DNA from: Candidatus Endomicrobium neocapritermitis | Lineage (GTDB): Bacteria > Elusimicrobiota > Endomicrobiia > Endomicrobiales > Endomicrobiaceae | Reading direction: 5' to 3' | Assembly (NCBI GenBank): GCA_009778325.1 | Contig: WRJZ01000041.1 | Coordinates: 1 to 59,736, forward strand | Length of the DNA: 59,736 bases | Shown: positions 54,601 through 59,736 of the stretch, piece after piece | How the letters are laid out: the number at the start of each line of letters is the position of its first letter | How positions within the stretch are numbered: the stretch's first letter is position 1 | The notes under the pieces: generated by a model | The model's input: only the letters and a program-made list of their open reading frames with translations | Databases searched by the model: none | What the model was told of the DNA's origin: nothing | Program-made: the position numbers and the translations under genes

Positions 54601-57600
54601 CGCATATATCGCGCCGCCGTTTGATGTTGCTTGGTTACTTGAAAAATTTACCGTTGAACCGTTGTTAAACTGTGCATGAGAATTATTGCCGGCATATATC
54701 GCTCCGCCGGATACCGCTGAGTTTGTCGTAAAATTTACCGCAGCGCCGTCAAATGTTACATCGGAAGAATCGGCATAAACCGCTCCGCCGAAACTTGACG
54801 CCGTATTGCTTGTAAATTTTATTGAACCGCCGGTAAAATTAAAGTTTGAATTGCCGGAGGCATATATCGCGCCGCCGAGTATTGCGGAATTTGTCGTAAA
54901 ATTTACAACAGCGCCGTCAAATGTTATATCGGAAGAATCGGCATAAACCGCTCCGCCGGAATTTGCCGCGGTATTGCTTGCAAAACTTACGGAACCGCCG
55001 GTAAACTCTGCGCTTGAACTATTTGCATATATCGCGCCTCCGCTGCCTGATGCTGCGGTTGACGCGTTGTTTGTAAATTTTGTAACGCTGTCAATAAAAC
55101 TCAAAACCGCAGAGCTGTCTAAATATACGGCCCCGCCGTTTTGGGCTCTGTTTCCGGTAAATGACGAACTGCTTGAATTAAAGCTTGTCATTGCGCAGGA
55201 ATTATAAATTGAGCCGCCCGACGCAGCCGTATTGCTTGTAAAGTTCACTATGGAATTTGTAAAAGCAGCCGCAGCCGAACCGTCAACATATATCGCCCCG
55301 CCATGATTTGCGGCATTGTTGTTGATAAAGTTTATAACGGAATTTCCGGAATTTACCAAAGCAAAACTGCCGGCATATACTGCCGCGCCGGATGCTGCTG
55401 TATTTCCGTTAAAGGTTACGGTAGAAGCCGCGAATTCCGCGGTTGAAGAATTTACGGCGTAAATTGATCCGCCTAAAGACGCGCTGTTGCCCGTAAAGTT
55501 AACCGAGCTGGACGCAAAATCAAATTCCGACGAATCGCTATATATCGCGCCGCCGTTATTGTTGAGGGCGCTGTTGTTTGTAAAGATTGCCGATGAATTT
55601 AAGAAATTTATCAAGGCGCTGTTCCCGCCGTAAATCGCTCCGCCGCCGGAAGCCAAGCTTCCCGTAGATTTGTTATTGTCAAACAAAATATTATCCGTAA
55701 ACGACGCGCCGCTTGCCGTCACATATACGGCTCCGCCGAAACCGCCGGCGGTATTATTTCTGAATACCGCATTGTCTATGTTAAGTATTCCGGCTTCTTT
55801 ATATATTACTCCGCCGTTTCCGAACGATTCGTTATCGTTAAATATTACGTTGGTAACCGTCGTTGTTGACAGTGAGCTCAGCATTCTTAATACCGAGCCG
55901 TTGGTATCAACTCTGCCGCTCTGTCCGTTGCCGTTAGCCTGCGCGCTTGAAACTGTTAAGTTCGACAGAGTAAAATCTACCGCAGCCGTAGTAATATTAA
56001 AGAACGTTCCTCTGTCTGTGCTGTTGTACAAAACGCCCGACAAAATGCTGCTGCTGGCGATTGTATTATAACCGTCTACGGTAAAAGTTCCGTGCGCCAT
56101 TTCGTGAAGATTGTTGCCTTCGGCGTAACGCGAAATTCCGTCGGCGTCAAGCGATGAAAAATAGAAAGCTCTGTCGCCTGTAAGCATATTCATTCTGTCA
56201 AGAGAATATTCGTCCGCCGCGCCGGTAGCCGTTAAAACCACATAATAATAGCTGCCTGTGGTCCACGAAGAAACGGCTGCCGTATATTCGTAAGCGTTAG
56301 TAGCTATATTTTTGGCTGTACCGCCCGGTACAAATTCTATTCCGTCAAGAACAGTCAGCACATACTCTCTGTTAAGCCCCGCATCTTGGTCGTCCCTTAT
56401 TTTTACAAGGCCCAAAGACAGATCGCCGGAAGAATATTGCGTTGTGAGCATATCGTTATACACATTGCCGCCGTCAAACACGACTCCGAAATTTAAGGAT
56501 GTATTGGAAGACGAAAGGTTTGAAAACGCCACAGTTCTCACGCTTGTCGGAACAAGCGTTGAAACGCCTACCGCCAAATCAATAATGGAATCATTGAACT
56601 TATAAAGCGTTGCGCCCGTAAAATTGTCGGCGGCAATGTCCACATAAGAATTATTAAACGTCACGGTATTGCTTTGCCCGTTATCTATGGCGTTTGCCAA
56701 AACGTAATTTGCGTAAGTTGACGTTGACGTAAATGCCGGGTCTTTGCCGAACACCGCTTGCGCTCCGTATGCGGTAAACGTTATATTGGCGCTGCTGACT
56801 GTCAGCCAGGTTGTTGAAGACGTTGCAAAATGATTAAGCACTCCGTTTGTGCTTAAATTCACCGTATAATAAATGCTGTCATCGTAAACTTCAAGCAGAG
56901 AGTTTGAAACGGTGTTTGTCCCGTTAAACATTTTTCCGCCGGCTCTGCCGTCCACTATAACGGTTCCGTCGTATTGGTTATATTCTCCGGTGAAACCCAT
57001 ATTATTGCCCGTCAATGTCAATGTTCCCGTGCTGCCGATATTTTTATTGATTTCGCCGTTGCCCGTAAAAATACCCGCATAAGAAAGCGTTCCGTTGCTG
57101 TTAATATCTGCAATAGCGCTGCCGTACACTCCTATTGTTCCCGTGCTTAACTGCGCTCCGTTATTAAATTCAAGCACGCCGGCGCTTATGCTGCTTATTC
57201 CCGTAAAATAATTGCTTGTAACTATAGTCGTGCCACCGCTTTGTTCAAACAGGCCTGTAAAGCCCGAACTGTTTCCGGCAATTACCAATGTGCCGTCATT
57301 CGATTTTGTAATTAAACTGCTTGACGTTCCTGCGATTCCGCCGTTTAAAATCACGCTGTTTGCGTTTCCGTCTATGTTTACCGTCGCCGTATTATAAATA
57401 TCGTTTCCGAGATTTCCCGCGGTATTTGACGCAAACAAAATATCGCCCGCGTCGGAGGTCAAATTCAAAATGCCCGCGTTGTATATCGCGCCGCCGTTAT
57501 TGCCGGATTTATTTCCTGTAAATTTGGTATTGCCGGCTACATTTATAATACTTGAATTATTGTATATTGCTCCGCCGTTTAAAGCGGTGTTGGAAGTAAA

Positions 57601-59736
57601 CGCGGTTTCAAATTCGGTTATTGTTACCGTGGAACCGCCGGTCGCATATATCGCTCCGCCGGATGCTGTCGCGCTGCTGTTGCTGACGCTCGCGCTGCTT
57701 ATTAATAACCATGAATTGTCAAGATAGGCAAACCCGCCTGAGCCTGTAGTGATATTACTGTCGGCGCTCAAATAAGTTTGTCTGAAATCCGCGGTAGAGC
57801 TATCCGTTAAATATAACGCGCCGCCGGCTGCCGTCGCGCTGCTGTTTTTAAATTCGGCTGTTGAGGCAATGAAATCGAAAACGGCAGACTGCCCGTACAA
57901 TACTCCGCCGAATTGCGCTTTGTTATTGTCAAAGCTCGCTTCTTTAAATGTCACATTAGCGCCATTGGCGCCGCCGGCTGCAAACATAAATCCGCCGGAA
58001 CCCGCCGTATTATTTACTCCGTTTACGGACGCGCTGCTGAAATCCAGCGTTTCAATGCCCGTTATATATATGGCTCCGCCGGAACTTTCCGCTATATTTC
58101 CTGTAAATGTCAATGCGCTTGCAGGCGCAAAATTAAGATATGAACTGTCCAAATACAAAGCTCCGCCTACATTCGCGCTGTTTGTTGAAAATTGAATGTT
58201 ATTCGAAGTAAATGTCAGCGTTGAACCTGCGCCTGCGTATATTGCTCCACCCGCAGCAGACGCGCTGCTGCGTACAAAATTTGTATTTTCAGTGAACACG
58301 TATTCCATGGTCTGTCCGTACAGTGTTCCGCCGTACTGTGCCGTATTGCTCGTAAAATTCACGCTCCCGAATGTCACTGTTCCGCTGTCGGCATACATAA
58401 ATCCGCCCGAACTTGACGCTATGTTTCCTGTACCTATTATATACATATTGCTGAAATCAGCTGTCCCGTTATTTGTCAGATATATTGCTCCGCCGGATCC
58501 CGACGCGTCGTTTGTCGCTTTGTTTGCCGTAAACGTCAATGTGCTGTATGCCGTCGCGTACATCGTTGAACTATCTATATATATTGCTCCGCCGTATGTC
58601 GCCGTGTTTGTCGTAAATGTTACCGCTCCTCCGTTAAATATCAACTGCGAATCGTATCCCGCGTATATTGCTCCTCCGTCCTGCGGGTCATTATTGCTTA
58701 TTAACGCGTCCTTTATTGTTACCATTGAATTTGACGAATATATAAATCCGCCGGATTCTCCGGCTTTATTTCCTATTGCTTTCAAATAATTTCCGCTGAA
58801 ATCCACGCTTGAACCGTCTGTCAAATACATTGCTCCGCCGGATTTTGTCGCGCTGCTGTAATAGAATGACGCTGTCGCGGCATTAAACTCAAATTCCGTT
58901 CCGTCACCGTATAATACTCCTCCGTATTTTGCCGTGTTGCTTTCAAAATTTACTTCCCCGAACACTACTTTCTTCGCGTCCGTAAATAAAAATCCGCCCG
59001 CTTCTCCCGCTTTGTTGCCTGTTGCGTTTACTATCACGCTGCTGAAATCCGCTGCGTCATTTGCTCCCGTTATATACACCGCTCCGCCCGAACTTATCGC
59101 CGTGTTCGAACTAAATGCCAGCGTTTTGCCTGCCGTAAAATAATATTCGCTATTGCTTATGTATAAGCCTCCGCCTGTATTCGCCGTATTGCTCGTAAAC
59201 GTTACATCCGCGAATGTTATGCTGCTGTTTTCTACATACAGCCCGCCTCCGCTTATGCTTGATATGTTATTCTCAAACAGCGCGTTCGCTATTGTCACGC
59301 TGCTGTTTGTTATGTACCCCGCTCCGCCCGAATTTGCCGCCGTATTCGAACTAAACGTCATGCTTCCCATTAGATTAGCCGTGCTGTACTCTATATATAA
59401 TGCTCCGCCGTTTATATTGTAATTTTCCGCAAACTCTCCGCTTACTCCCGTATTTACAGTTAGATTCGAACTGCTCACGCTCACTCCGCTGCTTGTATAC
59501 ACCTGCCATGTTCCTTGTCCATATGTAAAATCGCTTGCCCGCTCTATTCTCGTTGTTCCTGAACTCTGGCTGAATAATCCCTGTACATAATTCTCACCGC
59601 TTATGTAGAGCGTTCCCGTTCCCGTTTTATACATCTCATTGCTCATACTTCCTATATACATTCCGTCTTCTATTCTTATCTGATTATTTACCGCATTAAA
59701 GTTTATTATTGAACTGCTTGCATATATGTCGTTTCC
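42625..59736 (-). CDS. Giant Pmp-like autotransporter with C-terminal coiled coil and OmpA domain (5' end outside window)
   Basis: The frame is open to the right edge (the first in-window residues are GNDIYASSSIIN), so more than 5700 residues are present and the signal peptide lies outside. From N to C: Pmp-like repeat arrays with G-G-A-[IVL]-Y and F-x-x-N motifs, interrupted by two similar spacer modules (57430-55800 and 51290-49690); a linker; an autotransporter barrel (about 44110-43318); a long Glu/Lys coiled coil (43240-42975); and an OmpA-like domain (42960-42628) with EGHTDSTG and N-x-x-L-S-x-x-R-A, the diaminopimelate-binding residues. The passenger should be a beta-helix outside the cell, while the OmpA part anchors the barrel to peptidoglycan. 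Function is probably adhesion or surface shield; that is inference. Confidence 0.9.
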   Translation of the reverse strand, partial: GNDIYASSSIINFNAVNNQIRIEDGMYIGSMSNEMYKTGTGTLYISGENYVQGLFSQSSGTTRIERASDFTYGQGTWQVYTSSGVSVSSSNLTVNTGVSGEFAENYNINGGALYIEYSTANLMGSMTFSSNTAANSGGAGYITNSSVTIANALFENNISSISGGGLYVENSSITFADVTFTSNTANTGGGLYISNSEYYFTAGKTLAFSSNTAISSGGAVYITGANDAADFSSVIVNATGNKAGEAGGFLFTDAKKVVFGEVNFESNTAKYGGVLYGDGTEFEFNAATASFYYSSATKSGGAMYLTDGSSVDFSGNYLKAIGNKAGESGGFIYSSNSMVTIKDALISNNDPQDGGAIYAGYDSQLIFNGGAVTFTTNTATYGGAIYIDSSTMYATAYSTLTFTANKATNDASGSGGAIYLTNNGTADFSNMYIIGTGNIASSSGGFMYADSGTVTFGSVNFTSNTAQYGGTLYGQTMEYVFTENTNFVRSSASAAGGAIYAGAGSTLTFTSNNIQFSTNSANVGGALYLDSSYLNFAPASALTFTGNIAESSGGAIYITGIETLDFSSASVNGVNNTAGSGGFMFAAGGANGANVTFKEASFDNNKAQFGGVLYGQSAVFDFIASTAEFKNSSATAAGGALYLTDSSTADFRQTYLSADSNITTGSGGFAYLDNSWLLISSASVSNSSATASGGAIYATGGSTVTITEFETAFTSNTALNGGAIYNNSSIINVAGNTKFTGNKSGNNGGAIYNAGILNLTSDAGDILFASNTAGNLGNDIYNTATVNIDGNANSVILNGGIAGTSSSLITKSNDGTLVIAGNSSGFTGLFEQSGGTTIVTSNYFTGISSISAGVLEFNNGAQLSTGTIGVYGSAIADINSNGTLSYAGIFTGNGEINKNIGSTGTLTLTGNNMGFTGEYNQYDGTVIVDGRAGGKMFNGTNTVSNSLLEVYDDSIYYTVNLSTNGVLNHFATSSTTWLTVSSANITFTAYGAQAVFGKDPAFTSTSTYANYVLANAIDNGQSNTVTFNNSYVDIAADNFTGATLYKFNDSIIDLAVGVSTLVPTSVRTVAFSNLSSSNTSLNFGVVFDGGNVYNDMLTTQYSSGDLSLGLVKIRDDQDAGLNREYVLTVLDGIEFVPGGTAKNIATNAYEYTAAVSSWTTGSYYYVVLTATGAADEYSLDRMNMLTGDRAFYFSSLDADGISRYAEGNNLHEMAHGTFTVDGYNTIASSSILSGVLYNSTDRGTFFNITTAAVDFTLSNLTVSSAQANGNGQSGRVDTNGSVLRMLSSLSTTTVTNVIFNDNESFGNGGVIYKEAGILNIDNAVFRNNTAGGFGGAVYVTASGASFTDNILFDNNKSTGSLASGGGAIYGGNSALINFLNSSAIFTNNSALNNNGGAIYSDSSEFDFASSSVNFTGNSASLGGSIYAVNSSTAEFAASTVTFNGNTAASGAAVYAGSFALVNSGNSVINFINNNAANHGGAIYVDGSAAAAFTNSIVNFTSNTAASGGSIYNSCAMTSFNSSSSSFTGNRAQNGGAVYLDSSAVLSFIDSVTKFTNNASTAASGSGGAIYANSSSAEFTGGSVSFASNTAANSGGAVYADSSDITFDGAVVNFTTNSAILGGAIYASGNSNFNFTGGSIKFTSNTASSFGGAVYADSSDVTFDGAAVNFTTNSAVSGGAIYAGNNSHAQFNNGSTVNFSSNQATSNGGAIYAADSVVGFANSNILFANNRGVNGAAVYNAGSSMFSVNGGSMTFNGNIATSSGGAFVNSASTASFVNAQTLFTNNRGVTGAAVYNSGSMFSVNGGSMTFTGNIASSSGGAFVNSASTAMFVNAQTLFLNNEGTIAGAVYNAGSSLFSVSGGTMTFTGNIATSSGGAFVNSASTAAFANSYVYFGNNKAANNTSGGAVYNVNAGSAALSFVNSTVTFNNNGANGTGNLASGGAIFNQNAGINFANSSVTFTSNTASQGGAIYSGTGSTLTFNNSAAWFTSSSATVGGAIYATGAQFNISGGTLTFTGNTATSSGGAVYITNSQITNFSGSFVNGSKNISGQSGGFLYTDSRQVIFGGVNFISNTARNGGVLYGSGTEFTFASGTATFNYSSATINGGAIALVNGAKADFSGAYLSAQNNTAQYGGVIYSSNSQTIIGDAFISNNDPDEGGAIYLTGRSTLTFTGTAELANNNANAGGAIYTDRSSITFTAASSVTFNANTAVSSGGAIYVGNGSTLTFAGVNTKFAANKANAGGALYINNSQLSFAPASALTFNANTAISSGGAIYITNSADFSSAAINAADNSAFAGGFMFAQNGTIRFGAVNFASNTAHYGGILYGQASRFDFAAAATAFNNSTSSIAGGAIYLNRSTADFSATNLTAGGNESQSGGFLYADNSQVIISTAYINNNIATSSGGAIYAANNSVINIGSATFSDNSASYNGGAAYISNSTISFSRSAVFANNVSQNGSGGAVFSSASYNNFRNISSASFINNEANASGGGIALVNNSTADFRGSALTATENEAANGGFASVESGSLLIIDSATINLNTANSAGGAIYSNSGNIQFVSGVNFTSNSAVGSSGSGGALYVNNSTLSFVAGSTLTFNENTAVSSGGAVYITNSADFSSATINAYGNDAYAGGFMFAQNGTIKFGKVNFSSNTADYGGVLYGQSSKFEFASATTAFNNSAANIAGGAIYLNKSTADFSATYLTAAGNESQDGGFIYAYNSQVIISSASISSNTAAGGNAAGGAIYAADGSTITINASQTTFAFNNALNGGAIYNDASVINIAGNTEFSGNTAGAGGAIYNAGVLNLTAALGSSITFTSNTASSFGNDIYNEAGALININGAGDIVFNGGIGGDGTILKTNGKLYINGDSSEFAGVFEQSSGTTIVTSDYFTGISSISASRLEFNSGARLSSTTATAEIGVYTGGIADINTGGDLYYSGIFTGNGAINKNLSSTGSLVLSGDNGGFTGRFTQYAGTTTVLSSGIMFGGTNTVINSLLEIYSDLGVYYTVNLSTGGILNHYAMDTAWADVDSADIRFTGENAKAVFGADSALGGSLANYYLNNKLENGKNNAVTFNDSYVVLMSTDYIGNTIYGFNNSSIDLVTPATEALMSTRTVEFSNLHVSGTSLGFGVTFTDTADMISDSLVVNTSSSGVFDLGWVRIRDDFDVGLNQERKTQVLYGIEFNPDQEQSIATTAYEYVIWVATDTSTGDKWQWIVLVASAASDMYSLDRMNMKTDSRAFLFSKLSSDTVVYAIGDSLHNMSSGTFLVEGYSSDASESVLLGVLADTNTFIPTERGTFFNIEEGTAVAFTLKDLTVSSAQAHGNYTPAPFLPPNFTRTDTDGSVLRMVSGSATVQIQNVIFNDNEAFGSGGAIYQGAGELSVSSAMFLNNVAGSSGGAVNISGGVAIFDNAVFNNNSSTMSVGGAFYAGAGSTVSFLAGLNSFEYNNAVSSGGALYIDGAAFSSLFGSSILFTGNEALSDGGAMFVNSASSVTLTGFASFNNNISEGSGGAVYNLSQISIDSGSFIQNNAAGNGGAVFSSGTLASVNFNSVSFTLNESYNGGAMYNTSGSSVNFTNGSGVNFTSNSAVMFGGALYNENSAFAGFNNGTRPINFTSNSAVSGGAVFNQNAEINFNGSSAVFEYNKASSSGAAIFNAANSSIIANGDLLSFISNTAEGSNASGGAIFNLGQIQISTAIFSGNKASGTGNSYGGAIFSSGAASSISFGSATFISNKADTSGGAIALTNNAVIDFTNTILDAAGNTAGTSGGFVYLDNSEIILGSATISGSSSAYGGAIYAGNNSTVTFTVNDTAFSLNTANASGGAIYSDNSYLNFATGSALTFNANVARSSGGAMYITNNNAGVDLSGAYINAYNNSAYAGGFMFADSGIVTFGSVNFTSNTAQSGGTLYGQSVEYVFTDNTNFVRSSASVSGGAIALTSGSIADFTTANVTATGNTAGTSGGFAYLNNSEIILGSATISAGSSTYGGAIYAGNNSTLTFTDNAVFSLNTATGSLASGGAIYLNNSYMNFVNGSTLTFNANIARSSGGAMYITNSGEVDFSNAFISAVGNNAGGAGGFLYTDTSKVIFGEVNFTNNAAGNGGVLYGAGTAFEFTAATTSFNSNSAASNGGAIALTNGAKADFSRTYLTATGNNAQYGGVIYSSNSEIIIGNAFISNNDPTSGGAIYAVSGSTLTISGKAVFSTNTAAGSLASGGALYIDGSLLNVAGSTLTFNGNTATSSGGAIYIANVQNADFRNTYIEAVGNKANAGGFMYADNAGIVTFNNAVFTSNTANYGAILYGNKTDFVFTAATTTITNSSAAVAGGAIYLTNNSAADFSGTYLAANNNIAASSGGFVYMSGSQLLIDNASISNGRSAKGGAIYAVSGSTLTISGNAVFSTNTATGSLASGGALYVDGSLLNVAGSTLTFNGNTATSSGGAVYIANVQKADFRNTYIEAVVNKANAGGFMYADNAGIVTFNNVVFTSNTANYGGILYGNKTDFVFTAATTTITNSSAAVAGGAIYLTNNSVADFSQTYLTATGNDSQYGGVIYSSNSEIIIGDAFISNNDPTAGGAIYAVSGSTLTISGNVVFSTNTADYGGALYIDNSLLNVAGSTLTFDGNTAVSSGGAIYIANVQKADFSNTYIEAVGNTANAGGFMYADNAGIITFNNVVFTSNTANYGGILYGNKTDFVFTASTTTITNSSATVAGGAIYLTNNSAADFSGTYLVADNNIAASSGGFVYMSGSQLLIDGASISGNSSTSGGAIYAASDSTINITNAVFSSNTASMNGGAIYANSSLLTISNAEFLFNNTANGGALSVSGNFGSPAVGAVSNSTFANNSATGLGGAAYVSGRSSVTFTDVIFTSNTASNGGAIAVGANAYVGINALYNDMVFAGNTDSSGNNDVYLTGYNSRLELNAASNITLNGGISGDDYRSVIDKTGTGALNFESSGVYNYAGTLNILNGAVNVIDNVNVTIGNMHIGANGIYSVQSGTAAQVSNFGSLTIDGKLALDVNLEYRDLSDPDNRLIGIADLIRVSSATGFNGKVVINDTSELILNIYSRIVASTETSILLIESDGGSTGIFANQPIEPPSEYLPVGYQWGLNYTGYESGFWKDLYLMVTRDTHFSRISGLSHNQSEVAKALDAIAYEAIFINDMWDMIDMLDISTPPQVREAFNQLHGSFYANAVTVPLSYNAADKLFARIKKRGFDDDGKIGKSIWTQVYVNNYSFPGDENSVGEFISSGFGMQLGADLYTKENLVAGAYFGYASNSLEQRYDSGSMSDISFGVYGGKWFDNNISVQADLSGGIQSYDAERDIKFYGTKTQSNFNSMSFKADVQGEYAITLTDKINLKPFTGLQMGMVNSGEIEETGGGAADLKIKAASYMKAAWLFGAGVADEVSRLNWYAKANFGYNIIGNKNTLEASFVNSLDEVTMEIWSAEMPAFIAGISAGAEYAITEQFSTSLNTNFNNTGYFVGLGLNYSFGKSGKAAQKESFVAVPTKSPIAEIKVEDSERLEKERNAQALQEKMEMERKLQAEMIEMEKKRAAEQEEKERLEAEKRSLEMKHKLEKEKAEIARLEREKEELQKELEEAEARRKQPAVQSFSLNAATFKLGSSELTDESKANIRQLAEKISGYTFTKITIEGHTDSTGSAQLNKRLSKERARVVFDELAKHGINPEKMQYVGFGHTMPIDTNKTPAGRANNRRVEIFVE
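45616..47180 (-). repeat. Three near-identical segments of about 570-585 bp in the giant gene
   Basis: Blocks beginning near 45616, 46183 and 46768 share long nearly identical stretches (for example GTTATCGTTGTGGTTG, TACGAAATCGGTTTTATTGC and ACGTATT-TGAAATCCG). They encode the same repeated residues (ADNAGIVTFNN, NYGGILYGNKTDFVFTA). They are recent in-frame duplications. Confidence 0.8.
49690..51290 (-). repeat. Spacer module, copy 2, of the giant autotransporter
   Basis: About 530 residues from GNDIYNEAGALININGAG to VLRMVSGSATVQIQNVIFNDNE. It parallels copy 1 at 55800-57430: NSLLE[VI]Y, YYTVNLSTGG, AVFG, MYSLDRMNM, RGTFFNI, NLTVSSAQA. Between the two copies lies a Pmp-repeat array. Confidence 0.75.
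55800..57430 (-). repeat. Spacer module, copy 1, of the giant autotransporter
   Basis: About 540 residues from GNDIYNTATVNIDGNANS to VLRMLSSLSTTTVTNVIFNDNE. It matches copy 2 at 49690-51290 in order, with divergence in most positions but the same landmarks. The window's right edge again starts with GNDIY, so a further copy may begin there. Confidence 0.75.

Noticed and set aside
42657-59422. Many long plus-strand open frames opposite the giant gene, rich in YIAPP-like residues
   Set aside because: They are the antisense reading of the G-G-A-I-Y repeats. They lack ribosome sites, and their codon pattern follows from the minus-strand gene.

Overview
The window comes from a low-to-moderate GC diderm bacterium. 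It carries outer-membrane porins, autotransporters, an OmpA-type peptidoglycan anchor, an Mla-like lipid transport operon and an LpoB-type lipoprotein. Gene content, codon use and very large Pmp-repeat autotransporters fit Elusimicrobiota (Endomicrobium or Elusimicrobium-like). That placement is inference, because the window has no rRNA.

From 1 to about 28850 nearly every gene lies on the minus strand and is housekeeping: accA and an OMP; aroK and aroC; an HD hydrolase; a YiiX-type amidase fused to helical repeats; radA; an MCE/MlaFE lipid transporter; alr, dnaB, rplI, rpsR, ssb and rpsF in one cluster behind a TTGAAA-16-TATAAT promoter; small membrane proteins and lipoproteins; a structured RNA candidate; NfnAB-type flavin and Fe-S oxidoreductase subunits; an LPP20/COG3014/LpoB lipoprotein trio; tyrS; a GIY-YIG gene bracketed by perfect inverted repeats; pfkA; and a U32 peptidase. 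From 29000 to 42533 the region is accessory: two adjacent AbiE-type toxin-antitoxin pairs, a 1264-aa autotransporter with a periplasmic TPR tail, a porin, gpmA, a Fic protein, a HigB/HigA-like pair, tRNA-Leu(CAA) and endonuclease IV. From 42625 to the right edge lies one giant minus-strand gene (over 5700 codons, 5' end outside the window). It encodes Pmp-like repeats, an autotransporter barrel, a coiled coil and an OmpA domain.

The most striking non-gene signal is a family of long intergenic hairpins. Many begin near AACGGCA and end near TGCCGTT. They have arms built from short tandem words that differ from copy to copy but stay self-complementary, around a few recurring cores. They sit directly on stop codons, supply the last codons of some genes, and one half-copy is read in frame inside nfnB. 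A second palindrome class (GTCAT...) includes the pair flanking the GIY-YIG gene. A candidate noncoding RNA of about 250 nt with its own promoter, serial hairpins, an intrinsic terminator and a possible 11-bp pseudoknot lies at 18454-18702. These three signals are the best candidates for undescribed biology here.
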